Shown: positions 7,745-16,860, counted from the stretch's first letter. The stretch: DNA of 64,000 nt from Homoserinimonas sp. (GCA_023957835.1 JAMLGP010000001.1:1233575-1297574), one strand, 5' to 3'. Numbers and translations are program-made. The notes: generated by a model not told the origin, from the letters alone.

Positions 7745-9688
7745 ATGGAGCGTATTTCATCTCTGGCCAGGGCATATCCGCTCGTGTTCGCGACGCTCCT
7801 CATTGCTGTGGTCGGGTTGATTCTATTGGCGACTCCTGCAAGGCAAGCAGCGGGGTTGCTGGTGGGCGGGTACGCGCTCGTGATCGCGGCTTGGGAAGCG
7901 GTCGGAATGATTCGGCAACTCATCAAGGGGCATGCCGGGCTCGATGTTCTTGCTGTGACGGCTATCACTGCGGCAGTGCTTGTCGGGGAGTCATGGGCGG
8001 CGCTCGTGGTCGTGTTGATGCTTACCGGCGGTGTGGCGCTTGAGGACTACGCAGAGAATCGTTCCAAGCGAGAACTCACCGCGTTGCTGCGCAAAGCTCC
8101 GCAGCAGGCGACACGCATTCTCGACACCGGCGCGGCCGACCATGCCCCTGATACGGTCACCGAGGAAGTGCCCGTCGAAGAAGTTCGGGTAGGTGATCTG
8201 CTGCTGGTAAGGCCGGGCGCACTTGTGCCCGTGGACTCGGTCGTCGTCTCTGAGCACGCCGTGTTTGACGAGTCTTCTCTGACTGGCGAGAGCCTACCTG
8301 TGGAGCGGGTCGCCGGAGAGAAAGTGTCTAGCGGTGCGGTGAACGGTCAAGCCGCAGTGACCTTGCGCGCTGCAGCGCTGGCCTCAGAGAGCGAGTATCA
8401 GCACATTGTGCGTCTTGTCGAGCAAGCTGCGGGCAGCAAGGCGAAAGTTGTGCGGCTCGCTGATCGGTACGCGGTGCCCTTCACGGTGCTCGCGCTCGCT
8501 ATCGCCGGGATCGCCTGGGCGGTTAGCGGGAATGCCGTCAGGTTCGCAGAGGTGCTGGTCGTGGCAACTCCTTGCCCGCTGCTGATCGCCGCCCCGGTCG
8601 CGTTTCTCGGTGGCATGAGCCGTGCCGCGAGGTACGGGCTGATCGTGAAAGGCGGCGGCACCCTGGAAGAGCTCTCTCGGGCACGCTCCGCAGCGTTCGA
8701 CAAGACCGGCACTCTCACGACCGGTAGACCGGTACTCGAACGTATCCTGCCTGCCGACGGCACCAATGCGGATGAACTGCTGCGCTTCGCAGCCTCAGCG
8801 GAAGTGTATTCCTCGCATGTGCTCGCAGAGTCCGTCGTTCAGTCCGCGAAACAGCATGGTCTGTCGCTCCTCGAAGCCGAAAAGGCCGAAGAGATCGCCA
8901 CCAATGGCGTCGCAGCCACCCTGCGCAGGCGCGGTGCGCCGAAGGCGGTGATTGTCCGGGTCGGTAAGCCTTCCTGGGTGCGCACTTATGCGTCTGACCT
9001 TGTGCTGACCGCCCTCGCGCCGGGTGAACTCGCGATCTACGTCGCGGTCGGCGACCGATTCGCTGGGGCGATTGTAATGCGAGACCAGGTGCGTGAAGAA
9101 ACCCGCCAAGCACTCCAAGATCTGAACGAACTCGGCATCGAGCGCGCCCTGATCGTCACCGGAGACGTCGCAGCGACCGCCGAACCAATCGCCAAGAGCA
9201 TCGGAATCAGCGAGGTGCACGCGGAGTGCCGCCCTGGCGACAAGGTGCGTATCGTCAGTGCAGTTCAGCCCCGCCCGCTCATTATGGTCGGCGACGGGCT
9301 CAATGACGCGCCGGTGCTCGCCGCCGCAGATATCGGTTTTGCGATGGGAGCACGCGGTGCAACCGCTGCCTCCGAGTCCGCGGACATAGTGAACCGATAT
9401 GACACCCTCGCCACACTGCCGCGCGCGGTAAGAATCGGAAAAGACACCGTGCGCATCGCACTGCAGAGCATCTGGCTCGGCATCGTCATCAGCGTCGGAC
9501 TCATGCTCATCGCCGCCTTCGGATTTCTCCCCGCGCTCCTCGGCGCCTGGTTACAGGAAGTCGTCGACCTCGTGGCCATCCTCGGAGCGCTCCGCGCAAT
9601 CGGCCCACGAACCGAACGCAACACTAAACCATCACCAACCGAAGCAACCAAGGAGTTTCGGTCGCACGCCACCCAAGAAGGAAACTGA
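7745..9688 (+). CDS. heavy-metal P1B-type ATPase with TPC metal-site motif
   Basis: About 647 residues. ATP-driven export of a transition metal across the membrane is the family role. Motifs: TGES in the actuator domain, TPCPLL in the membrane metal site (Cys about residue 277), DKTGT with the phosphorylated Asp about 319, and GDGLNDAP. There is no N-terminal HMA or Cys-pair domain and no C-terminal extension. TPC is the motif of the P1B-5 group, linked to nickel or iron in a few characterised members, but those usually carry a C-terminal hemerythrin domain, absent here; the metal is therefore open. I chose ATG 7745 (MERISSLARA) because GGGAGA lies 8 nt upstream; an in-frame ATG at 7712 lacks a site. 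Three bases separate its stop from the VIT-type gene, so they are probably co-transcribed. Confidence 0.9.
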   Translation: MERISSLARAYPLVFATLLIAVVGLILLATPARQAAGLLVGGYALVIAAWEAVGMIRQLIKGHAGLDVLAVTAITAAVLVGESWAALVVVLMLTGGVALEDYAENRSKRELTALLRKAPQQATRILDTGAADHAPDTVTEEVPVEEVRVGDLLLVRPGALVPVDSVVVSEHAVFDESSLTGESLPVERVAGEKVSSGAVNGQAAVTLRAAALASESEYQHIVRLVEQAAGSKAKVVRLADRYAVPFTVLALAIAGIAWAVSGNAVRFAEVLVVATPCPLLIAAPVAFLGGMSRAARYGLIVKGGGTLEELSRARSAAFDKTGTLTTGRPVLERILPADGTNADELLRFAASAEVYSSHVLAESVVQSAKQHGLSLLEAEKAEEIATNGVAATLRRRGAPKAVIVRVGKPSWVRTYASDLVLTALAPGELAIYVAVGDRFAGAIVMRDQVREETRQALQDLNELGIERALIVTGDVAATAEPIAKSIGISEVHAECRPGDKVRIVSAVQPRPLIMVGDGLNDAPVLAAADIGFAMGARGATAASESADIVNRYDTLATLPRAVRIGKDTVRIALQSIWLGIVISVGLMLIAAFGFLPALLGAWLQEVVDLVAILGALRAIGPRTERNTKPSPTEATKEFRSHATQEGN

Positions 9689-9691
9689 AGA

Positions 9692-10420
9692 ATGGCATCC
9701 CGCTCAACCAAGAATCCGCATCCCGGAGAGACCCACACGCAGAATATAGGCCAACGCTTGAACTGGTTACGTGCCGGTGTGCTTGGCGCAAACGACGGCA
9801 TCGTCTCGACTGCGGGCGTCGTCATCGGCGTCGCTGCTGCTACGCCAGCCAATGTGATCGCTATCGCGACAGCAGGTATCGCTGCTGTCGTGGCAGGGGC
9901 TTTTTCAATGGCTGGCGGCGAGTATGTTTCTGTGAGCACTCAACGCGATACCGAAAGAGCCCTCATCGCCAAAGAAGAGTGGGAACTTGAAACGATGCCG
10001 GAAGAAGAACTTGAAGAACTCGCTGACCTTTATCGACAACGTGGTCTTTCTGACGAGCTCGCGCATCAGGTTGCCGCGGAACTCACCGCAAAGGATGCTC
10101 TCGCCGCACACGCCGAGGTCGAACTTGGGATCGACCACGAAGAATTCACTAGCCCATGGTCTGCCGCTGTCTCGTCCTTCGTTGCGTTCGCTGCTGGAGC
10201 GCTTATCCCGCTAGTGATGATTCTGCTGCCCGTTGGTGAACACCGAGTCTGGGTTGCAGCCGTCGCAGTCGTGATTGGCCTATTCTTCACGGGCTGGATC
10301 AGCGCTGCACTGGGTGGTGCTCCGCGCGGTAGAGCGATTCTACGGAACGTGACCATGGGGTCGGCGACCATGATTGCCACATACCTCATCGGGGTGCTTT
10401 TCGGCGTGGCCATCGGATAG
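9692..10420 (+). CDS. VIT1/CCC1-family iron or manganese transporter
   Basis: 242 residues. The family moves ferrous iron or manganese out of the cytoplasm. Typical signatures are LRAGVLGANDGIVSTAGVVIGVA in the first membrane segment and AGAFSMAGGEYVSVSTQRDTE. An acidic cytosolic helical region (EEWELETMPEEELEELADLY) follows, corresponding to the metal-binding domain. The last three membrane segments end with IATYLIGVLFGVAIG. It starts 3 bp after the P-type ATPase with AGAAGGAAA upstream, so the pair likely forms a two-gene metal-efflux operon. The pairing hints that the ATPase may also handle a divalent first-row metal, but that is inference. Confidence 0.88.
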   Translation: MASRSTKNPHPGETHTQNIGQRLNWLRAGVLGANDGIVSTAGVVIGVAAATPANVIAIATAGIAAVVAGAFSMAGGEYVSVSTQRDTERALIAKEEWELETMPEEELEELADLYRQRGLSDELAHQVAAELTAKDALAAHAEVELGIDHEEFTSPWSAAVSSFVAFAAGALIPLVMILLPVGEHRVWVAAVAVVIGLFFTGWISAALGGAPRGRAILRNVTMGSATMIATYLIGVLFGVAIG

Positions 10421-10448
10421 TGTCAACTCGGCGTCACTCCTTCGAACT

Positions 10449-10467
10449 CTTAGCCTGGGTCCATTCA
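10449..10467. repeat. possible solitary IS1380-type end
   Basis: CTTAGCCTGG followed by a weaker match (13 of 18 to the copy B left end) in the short gap between the convergent VIT and arsO-like genes. No transposase is attached. It may be a relic or chance. Confidence 0.3.
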
Positions 10468-10517
10468 AAAGAACAGAGGGCGCGAATCAGGGCGGACAGG
10501 TGTGCTGGTGTTGGGCG

Positions 10518-11933
10518 CTAGGCGTTGGCTGGTTCGGCCGTGCAGCAGGATTGAGTCGGGCGAAGTTCGATCAGGGTAGGCGTCGAGCTGACTGACGGTG
10601 CGCAGCACGAAGATGCCTGAGCAGTGTCTGCGGCTTTCCCGTGTTCGATTCCGGTGCTTAACCCTTGGTTTGGTGCTTCGCATGAGCCGCCGTCAGTGGA
10701 GCAGACGCCCGTCTCGGGGAGGGTGAGTTCGACGCGGGTGGCTGCTTCGTGATCACCTGCGATTGCTGCGGCCACGGAGCGCACCTGCTCGTAGCCGGTG
10801 GCAAGCAGAAAGGTCGGTGCGCGCCCGTAGCTCTTCATACCGACGATCGTGAAGTCGGGTTCCGGATGCGCAAGTACGGCGGCCCCATGCGGTGGAACGG
10901 TGCCGCAGGAATGGGAGTTCGGGTCGATAAGCGGGCCGAGCTTCACCGGGGCCTCGGTGATGGGGTCGAGGTCAAGGCGCATTTCGCGCAACATGACGAG
11001 ATCGGGGCGGAACCCGGTGGCCGCCGCGATCGTATCGGCCACCACGCTCTGTGCGCTGCCCGCATCAATGCGCACCTGATTGCCCTGGGGCGTGAGACGG
11101 GTGATGGTGAAGTCTTTGAGGAACGTGACCTGCCCGGTATCGACAGCAGCTTTCAGGCGGGTGCCGAGCAGCCCACGGGTGGGCAGTTCGTCCGCGCTGC
11201 CGCCGCCGTAGAGCCGCCGTGCTGAGCGGCCCCGGATACCCCAGATGATCCGCGTGCCTGGCTCAGTCTCGGCGAGGGTGACAAGCGAGAGCAAGGTGTT
11301 CGCAGCGGAATGCCCCATCCCGACCACGAGCGTGGTCTTGCCCGCGAAACGGTGGCGATCCGCACCGAGTACATCGGGTAGACCGCCAACGAGATGCTGG
11401 ACGCAGGCCTCTTCTCCGATCGCGGGCAGTCCGTTCGCTCCGAGCGGGTTCGGGGTTGTCCATGTTCCTGAAGCATCGATCACCGCCGCAGCGGGAATGT
11501 CTTCGATCCCGGTGGCCGTCTCAACTCGGACAAGGAGCGGGTGGCGGGTGCGTCCAAGGGTCTGCATCTTGTCGATGCCTTGCCGAGTGACCGCGACCAC
11601 ACGCACGCCCATGCGGATGTGCGACGCAAGTTCAGGCGTATCCGCGAGGGGCTGCACATACTGGGCGACGAGTTCCCCGCCGGTCGGGTTCACGTCCGGC
11701 TCTGGCGCTGTCCAGCCGTGGCGTTCGAGCAGCCGCTTGGAGGCGGCGTCGATGTTGTACTCCCACGGCGAGAACAACCCGACATGCGCCCACTCGCGGA
11801 TCGACGTGCCGGCGCGCGGCCCGCGTTCGAGTACCAGCGGCGTCAGTCCGCGTTCGAGCAGGTGCGCGGCGGCGGCCAGACCGACCGGGCCGGCACCGAT
11901 CACGATGACGGGGAGCTGCGGAGCTTCGGGCAT
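10518..11933 (-). CDS. arsO: ArsO-like flavin-dependent oxidoreductase with Cys-rich tail
   Basis: 471 residues. The N-terminal FAD-binding Rossmann motif is VIVIGAGPVGLAAAAHLLERG; a second NAD(P)-type glycine motif is LVVGMGHSAANTLLSL; ATGF and a flavin-binding tail region occur at the end of the core. Flavoproteins of this type occur in arsenic operons as ArsO, assigned as NAD(P)H-dependent monooxygenases; the exact arsenical substrate here is unknown. It is divergent from the trxB-trxA-ars operon and shares its 160-bp control region. Unusual is a C-terminal extension of about 70 residues with Cys pairs (CSTDGGSC, SSCCAPS, SCCTAEP), which could bind trivalent arsenic or act as a redox relay. 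Start at 11933, with GAGAGGAA upstream. Confidence 0.75.
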   Translation of the reverse strand: MPEAPQLPVIVIGAGPVGLAAAAHLLERGLTPLVLERGPRAGTSIREWAHVGLFSPWEYNIDAASKRLLERHGWTAPEPDVNPTGGELVAQYVQPLADTPELASHIRMGVRVVAVTRQGIDKMQTLGRTRHPLLVRVETATGIEDIPAAAVIDASGTWTTPNPLGANGLPAIGEEACVQHLVGGLPDVLGADRHRFAGKTTLVVGMGHSAANTLLSLVTLAETEPGTRIIWGIRGRSARRLYGGGSADELPTRGLLGTRLKAAVDTGQVTFLKDFTITRLTPQGNQVRIDAGSAQSVVADTIAAATGFRPDLVMLREMRLDLDPITEAPVKLGPLIDPNSHSCGTVPPHGAAVLAHPEPDFTIVGMKSYGRAPTFLLATGYEQVRSVAAAIAGDHEAATRVELTLPETGVCSTDGGSCEAPNQGLSTGIEHGKAADTAQASSCCAPSVSSTPTLIELRPTQSCCTAEPANA

Positions 11934-12029
11934 GACAGGTTCCTCTCCTACGCCCGGCCTGGGTGAACAGTCGGTGAAATCAGCCGTGCGCGATGTGTTC
12001 CACTTGCAAGCCTGCTAGTTGTATCGAAT

Positions 12030-12043
12030 AATGTCAATATAGA
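12030..12043 (+). promoter_or_regulatory. candidate ars promoter/operator element (copy 1)
   Basis: AATGTCAATATAGA lies about 50 bp upstream of trxB, in the arsO-trxB divergent region. The identical 14-mer precedes the second trxB at 56107-56120. It includes a TATAGA -10-like hexamer. It is a candidate ArsR-controlled promoter; no full dyad was proven. Confidence 0.55.
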
Positions 12044-12094
12044 TGGTGATCGAATCAAGAGGTCGGTCGGGTCTGTTGACAGGAGTCGTGAGGA

Positions 12095-13069
12095 ATGACT
12101 GAGCAGCGCACCGAACTGGTGATCGTGGGTTCTGGACCGACGGGGTACACAGCGGCGATCTATGCCGCGCGTGCAGGTCTTGCGCCGGTGGTTTTGGCAG
12201 GCTCGGTGACGGCGGGCGGTTCGCTGATGACCACGACCGAGGTCGAGAACTTTCCCGGCTTCATCGACGGCATCCAAGGGCCGGAACTAATGGAAGCGAT
12301 GCGCGCGCAGGCCGAGCGCTTTGGCGCACGGATCGTCTATGACGACGCCACTGCGCTCGACCTCGTCGGGGAAGTGAAGACCGCCACTGCAGGCAGCGGT
12401 GACGTGTACCGGGCGCGTGCGGTTATCCTCGCGACGGGCTCGGCGTATCGCAAGCTCGGCCTGCCCGAGGAGGAGCGATTGTCCGGGCACGGGGTGTCCT
12501 GGTGCGCGACGTGCGACGGATTCTTCTTCCGGGATCAGAACATTGCCGTGATCGGCGGCGGGGACTCCGCGATGGAAGAGGCACTTTTCCTCACCCGATT
12601 CGCGTCGAAGGTGACGATCGTTCACCGACGCGACGAGTTCCGCGCCTCCCGCGTCATGACCGAACGCGCCCTGGCCAACCCGAAGATCGAGGTCACCTGG
12701 AACGCCGAGGTCACAGGAATCATCGGTGACGAGCAAGTGTCAGGGTTGCGGCTGCGCGACACCCTGACTGGGGCCGAGAGCGTTCTCGACGCGACCGGCG
12801 TGTTCGTCGCGATCGGGCATGACCCCCGTTCTGAACTCGTGGCAGGGCAGATCGACACCGACGCAGATGGGTATGTGCTCGTAGAGCATCCCTCGACACG
12901 CACGAACCTTCCCGGCGTCTTTGCGGCAGGCGATCTGGTCGATCACACCTACCGGCAGGCGATCACCGCTGCGGGCACCGGATGCGCTGCCGCTCAAGAC
13001 GCCCAGCATTTCCTTTCCCACACTCTCCCCACCATCCAGCGAGATGCACTCTTGGAGGTTTCAGCATGA
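12095..13069 (+). CDS. trxB: thioredoxin reductase (arsenic-operon copy 1)
   Basis: 324-residue NADPH-thioredoxin reductase. It keeps the FAD motif [20 protein letters not shown], the redox-active WCATCDG, the NADPH-binding motif [15 protein letters not shown] and the C-terminal [10 protein letters not shown]. It would recycle the TrxA encoded by the next gene, with which it overlaps by 4 bp (ATGA). In this setting the pair supplies electrons for arsenate reduction by the downstream ArsC proteins. Start ATG 12095, with AGGAG 9 nt upstream. A close relative lies at 55135-56103 in the second ars operon. Confidence 0.95.
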   Translation: MTEQRTELVIVGSGPTGYTAAIYAARAGLAPVVLAGSVTAGGSLMTTTEVENFPGFIDGIQGPELMEAMRAQAERFGARIVYDDATALDLVGEVKTATAGSGDVYRARAVILATGSAYRKLGLPEEERLSGHGVSWCATCDGFFFRDQNIAVIGGGDSAMEEALFLTRFASKVTIVHRRDEFRASRVMTERALANPKIEVTWNAEVTGIIGDEQVSGLRLRDTLTGAESVLDATGVFVAIGHDPRSELVAGQIDTDADGYVLVEHPSTRTNLPGVFAAGDLVDHTYRQAITAAGTGCAAAQDAQHFLSHTLPTIQRDALLEVSA

Positions 13070-13389
13070 CCATCATCACTGTCACCGATGCCACGTTCCA
13101 GGCCGAGGTCGAAGCCGCAGACCTCCCGGTTGTGGTGGATATCTGGGCGACCTGGTGCGGGCCGTGCAAGGCGATCGCGCCGGTCCTCGACCAACTCGCG
13201 GACGAGTATGCAGGCCGGGTGAAGTTCGTGAAGATCGACGCTGACCAGAACCCCAAAGCCGTCACCGCCGCCGGGGTCACCTCGATCCCGACCCTCGGCT
13301 TCTACCAGAACGGCACCCGCCAGGATCTCCTGATCGGCGCGCACCCCAAGCCTGTCATCGCGACCAAGATTGAGCGCCTGCTGGCCTGA
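13066..13389 (+). CDS. trxA: thioredoxin (arsenic-operon copy 1)
   Basis: 107 residues, standard length, with active site [13 protein letters not shown] and the cis-proline motif SIPTLGFY. Translationally coupled to trxB through an ATGA overlap, with TTGGAGG upstream. It probably donates electrons to the LMW-phosphatase-type arsenate reductases encoded downstream. A longer in-frame start at 12982 would lie deep inside trxB and is unlikely. Confidence 0.95.
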   Translation: MTIITVTDATFQAEVEAADLPVVVDIWATWCGPCKAIAPVLDQLADEYAGRVKFVKIDADQNPKAVTAAGVTSIPTLGFYQNGTRQDLLIGAHPKPVIATKIERLLA

Positions 13390-13439
13390 GCGTTGCGCTG
13401 ACTTCTCACACCGCTACTTTCTCCATCTGAATCGAGGGC

Positions 13440-14426
13440 ATGATGACCGATACTGAATGCACACCGACGGTGACACATGCGATTGGTAGCGAAGCTGCCG
13501 CCACGGTCGCCACAACACTGAAAGCGATCTCCGACCCGCTGCGCTTGCGCATGCTGTCGGCGATCGCAGCCGATCCACGAGGCGAGGCGTGCGTGTGCGA
13601 TCTCTCAGAGATTGCGGACGTTTCGCAGCCAACCGTCTCGCACCACCTCCGCGTCATGAAAGACACCGGATTGCTCATGTCCGAGCGTCGCGGCACCTGG
13701 GTGTACTACCGCATTACCCCGTCCCGGAAGACAGCAGTCACGGCACTGCTCGATGCGTTCGCCCCGGCAGCGGTGGTCGAGGTCCCGGCCGAGGTCGAGG
13801 ATCGTGCCGCAGCGCTTGCGGCGCTCGATTCGAGGGTGGAGCACTTAGCCCACGAACTGGCTGACGAGATGGATCACCTGAACCGGGATCTCGTGATCTC
13901 GGTCGTCCGCGAGTCGTATGCCGCGCTGGTGCGTTCGGCCAAGCTGACGCAGCACATGATCCCGCTCACGGAGCGCTTTGCTCGGCAACGTCTCGCCGAC
14001 CTGACCCGGGATCGCACGGCCGGGGTGCCTCAAGTGCTGTTCGTGTGCGTCGCGAATGCGGGCCGGTCGCAGCTCGCCGCAGCCCTCGTGAACCAGCTCG
14101 CGGGCGGCAAGATCGTCGCCCGATCCGCAGGATCGACCCCGGCGGCGCAGGTCCACCCGCATGTCCGATCGCTGTTGGTAGAGATCGAGGGCGATCAGGG
14201 AGCGGCCAACGCGTTTCCCAAGCCGCTCACCGACGACGCTGTGCGCGCCGCCGATGTCGTGGTCACGATGGGATGCGGTGACGTCTGCCCAATCATTCCC
14301 GGCGTGCAGTACGAGGACTGGGCTGTCGGTGACCCGGCCCTTGCCTCCGCAGAGGGCGTGGCCGCAATCCGCGACGACATCGAAACCCGCGTGAGACACC
14401 TCCTCGACACCCTTGCCACCCACTGA
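13440..14426 (+). CDS. ArsR-type repressor fused to arsenate-reductase-like phosphatase domain
   Basis: 328 residues in three parts. Residues 1-105 are an ArsR/SmtB winged helix (SDPLRLRMLSAI, ACVCDLSEIADVSQPTVSHHLRVMKDTGLL) with a Cys-Val-Cys metal-site pair. The middle ~80 residues are helical (DEMDHLNRDLVISVVRESYAALVRSAKLTQ). The C-terminal LMW-PTP domain has FVCVANAGRSQ (C203, R209, a CX5R loop) and an RSAGSTPA segment. The N-terminal half should sense arsenite or antimonite and repress the operon; the C-terminal half resembles arsenate reductases. Either of two adjacent ATGs (13440, 13443) could be used. The same fusion recurs at 52711-53715, so it is a fixed architecture rather than an assembly accident. 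Confidence 0.88.
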   Translation: MMTDTECTPTVTHAIGSEAAATVATTLKAISDPLRLRMLSAIAADPRGEACVCDLSEIADVSQPTVSHHLRVMKDTGLLMSERRGTWVYYRITPSRKTAVTALLDAFAPAAVVEVPAEVEDRAAALAALDSRVEHLAHELADEMDHLNRDLVISVVRESYAALVRSAKLTQHMIPLTERFARQRLADLTRDRTAGVPQVLFVCVANAGRSQLAAALVNQLAGGKIVARSAGSTPAAQVHPHVRSLLVEIEGDQGAANAFPKPLTDDAVRAADVVVTMGCGDVCPIIPGVQYEDWAVGDPALASAEGVAAIRDDIETRVRHLLDTLATH

Positions 14427-14446
14427 GAGAAAGCAGGCAATACATC

Positions 14447-14860
14447 ATGTCCACGACCAAACCGAGTGTGCTGTTCGTCTGTGTCCACAATGCCGGTCGC
14501 TCCCAGATGGCTGCGGGCTACCTGCGGCACTTCGGGGGCGACCGGATCGAAGTCCGTTCTGCGGGCTCGATCCCTGCCGAACAGATCAATCCTGTCGCTG
14601 TCGAGGCCATGCGCGAAGAGGGCATCGACATCACGGGAGAAGCCCCCAAAGTGCTGACGACAGAGGCCGTGCAGGACTCCGATGTGGTGATCACGATGGG
14701 ATGCGGCGATGCATGCCCGTTCTTCCCCGGCAAGCGGTACGAAGACTGGAAGCTCGATGATCCCGCTGGGCAGGGCATTGAGGCAGTACGCCCGATCCGC
14801 GACGACATTGCCGAGAGAGTGCGCGGCCTCGTGATCGAGCTCTTGGCTCCCCCCTCCTGA
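14447..14860 (+). CDS. arsC: LMW-phosphatase-type arsenate reductase
   Basis: 137 residues, the usual length. The catalytic loop VLFVCVHNAGRSQMAAGYL (CX5R) is near the N-terminus; an RSAGSIPA segment and the GCGDACPFFPGKRYEDWKL region carry the further Cys and the acidic residue needed for the reduction cycle. It reduces arsenate to arsenite, using thioredoxin or mycothiol; trxA/trxB in the same operon suggest thioredoxin. Its stop overlaps the start of the aquaglyceroporin gene (TGATG). Very similar to the ArsC at 51050. Confidence 0.93.
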   Translation: MSTTKPSVLFVCVHNAGRSQMAAGYLRHFGGDRIEVRSAGSIPAEQINPVAVEAMREEGIDITGEAPKVLTTEAVQDSDVVITMGCGDACPFFPGKRYEDWKLDDPAGQGIEAVRPIRDDIAERVRGLVIELLAPPS

Positions 14861-15594
14861 TGACACCCGATGTGCTGCCGGGCAGCGGCCAGACGCATGC
14901 CCATCAGGACGTGCGAACCGAGCAGACTATAGCGCTGTGGCGCCGCGCCGCAGCGGAGGCGCTCGGCACCGGATTGCTCGTCGTGATCGTGGTTGGCTCG
15001 GGAATCGCCGCGCAGAAGCTCTCCCCGAACGATACCGGGCTGATGCTTCTAGAGAATTCGTTGGCGACCACCCTCGGACTGGCGGTGCTGATCGCAATGT
15101 TCCAACAGCTCTCTGGCGCGCATTTCAACCCGATCGTCACGCTCGCCGACCGCGCACTCGGCGCACGTCGATCCATTGCTGAAATCGGGGTGTATATCGT
15201 GGCGCAGACCGCTGGCGGGATCGGTGGTGCCGTGCTCGCCAATGCGATGTTCGCCGTTCCAACACGCATCTCGACAACTGATCGGGCAACAACGGGCCAT
15301 TTCCTTGCGGAGGTCGTCGCCACAGCGGGCCTGGTTCTGGTGATCTTCGCGTTGGTGCGCAGTGGCCGCGCATCTGTGGTCGCTCCCGCGGTCGGGGCCT
15401 ATATCGGTGCCGCTTACTGGTTCACGTCCTCGACGTCCTTCGCGAACCCTGCGGTGACCATCGGGCGCATCTTTACCGACACTTTTGCCGGGATCGCACC
15501 AACGTCAACACTTCCATTCCTCGGCGCACAGATCATCGGTGCTGCAATCGGCGTCGCGCTGACCCTGCTCTTGTTCCCGTCTCAGAAGGACTGA
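14860..15594 (+). CDS. aqpS: aquaglyceroporin-type arsenite channel
   Basis: 244-residue MIP-family channel. Two half-repeats carry the pore motifs HFNPIVT (Asn about residue 90) and FANPAVT (Asn about 196), with six hydrophobic segments. In ars operons such proteins (AqpS type) let arsenite flow down its gradient after ArsC has reduced arsenate. That fits here, where this operon has no Acr3 or ArsB pump. It is directly coupled to arsC. The second ars operon in the window uses Acr3 instead. Confidence 0.88.
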   Translation: MTPDVLPGSGQTHAHQDVRTEQTIALWRRAAAEALGTGLLVVIVVGSGIAAQKLSPNDTGLMLLENSLATTLGLAVLIAMFQQLSGAHFNPIVTLADRALGARRSIAEIGVYIVAQTAGGIGGAVLANAMFAVPTRISTTDRATTGHFLAEVVATAGLVLVIFALVRSGRASVVAPAVGAYIGAAYWFTSSTSFANPAVTIGRIFTDTFAGIAPTSTLPFLGAQIIGAAIGVALTLLLFPSQKD

Positions 15595-15621
15595 CCTGAA
15601 CCACTTCAGGAGGACGGCAAC

Positions 15622-15816
15622 ATGGCAACATCCTGGCAACGAACATTGACGACGAGGGTTCTCCATGTCGCGCTCGACCCACACAGAGAACCTGCGAACT
15701 CAGGACGATTCGTGGCCAGTCACGTCATTCCGGGCAGAGCCGATTGCTTTCTCTCAGCATTAACGCTAGCCCAAGAGTCTGGCCCGCCCATCATCGTCGG
15801 TGAAGTCATCCGGTGA
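15622..15816 (+). CDS. short ORF after the ars operon, function unknown
   Basis: 64 residues (MATSWQRTLTTRVLHVAL start). The only support is a strong CAGGAGG ribosome-binding site 8 nt before the ATG. There is no recognisable domain or transmembrane segment, and the composition looks random. It could be the remnant 5' end of a gene lost by rearrangement between aqpS and the AraC-type gene. Confidence 0.3.
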   Translation: MATSWQRTLTTRVLHVALDPHREPANSGRFVASHVIPGRADCFLSALTLAQESGPPIIVGEVIR

Positions 15817-15870
15817 GTCGGCGCGGTATGCGCTCAGTGCTAACACAGGCGCCAAACAACCTGCGCGTGA

Positions 15871-16860
15871 GTGTCGCGCGCAGGTCTGCGAAAGCCAGCG
15901 GGTGGTGATTCTCGGGTGGTGCTTCCGTCTTTCCGGCCGAGCTCAGATTCTGGTGCCTTCTCTCCGATCGTTGCTCGAACGGAGAGCCGTCATACTGCGG
16001 TCAATCCGATTTCCTTTGACTGCGTGAAGATCATCGTCGTCCGGGCCGGCGGCGCTCGACTGTTCAGCGAGTTCGGCAACCACCACGTCAACATCGGTGA
16101 TGTCGTCATGCTGGCGACAAACACCCTCTGCGGAGCAGAGCCTGAGGGCTGGATAACGACGACCACGATCTACCTTGACCGTGACTATCTGATCGATCAG
16201 GTGTTCTGGCAGTACGCCGCACAGTTCTGCGACCGTCACAACGCACGCGACTTCTTCGACGCCCACTACTCGACGCCCGCGCAGATCGTCCGTATCGGCG
16301 AGGACCGCGCAGGGATGCTCATGCCGTGGCTGGATGAACTCACCGAACTCAGCCTTGATGGGCCACAGCCGGAGCGGTTCCTGCGGGCGCAAGCGCTGCT
16401 CTTCTCGGTGCTTGATGTCATCGTGCCATTCATGACGACGACAGCCGCCACGGTGAGCGGTCGCCGTGGAAGCACCGTGATCCCCGCTGCGCCGCGACAC
16501 CGTCAGTTCACGCCACTTCGCGTCGAAGCCCGCCACATCGCGCAGCTCATACGAGACGATCCGGCGCGCCAATGGACCGTGCCGGAACTGGCGGAGGCCG
16601 TTCACCTGTCGCCGTCGCAGTTGAGGCGTGTTTTCGTGGAGGCGTTCGGAAAGGCGCCCATCGCGTATCTGACGATGGTGCGCACCGAACGGATGGCACA
16701 GCTACTGCGCTCCACCGTGCTTCCGATCAAGCAGATCGCAGCAGATGTGGTATGGGCGGATGCCGACTTCGCGGCCCGCCAGTTCCGACGGAGCCTTGGG
16801 GTAACGCCAACCACCTACCGGCAGTTCGTCTGCGCGCCCGATCCGGGCGACGCAGCGTAG
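15871..16860 (+). CDS. AraC-family transcriptional regulator (copy 1)
   Basis: Up to 329 residues. The C-terminal ~100 carry the two helix-turn-helix motifs of the family (WTVPELAEAVHLSPSQLRRVFVEAFGKAPIAYLTMVRTERMAQLL and the second HTH ending GVTPTTYRQF). The N-terminal half is a sensor-like domain (FSPIVARTES, VNPISFDCVKIIVVRAG). A close paralogue lies at 32843-33847. The first ~30 residues (MSRAGLRKPAGGDSR) do not match the paralogue, and no good ribosome-binding site is visible, so the true start is probably further in or the 5' end is altered. Target genes are unknown. Confidence 0.8.
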   Translation: MSRAGLRKPAGGDSRVVLPSFRPSSDSGAFSPIVARTESRHTAVNPISFDCVKIIVVRAGGARLFSEFGNHHVNIGDVVMLATNTLCGAEPEGWITTTTIYLDRDYLIDQVFWQYAAQFCDRHNARDFFDAHYSTPAQIVRIGEDRAGMLMPWLDELTELSLDGPQPERFLRAQALLFSVLDVIVPFMTTTAATVSGRRGSTVIPAAPRHRQFTPLRVEARHIAQLIRDDPARQWTVPELAEAVHLSPSQLRRVFVEAFGKAPIAYLTMVRTERMAQLLRSTVLPIKQIAADVVWADADFAARQFRRSLGVTPTTYRQFVCAPDPGDAA

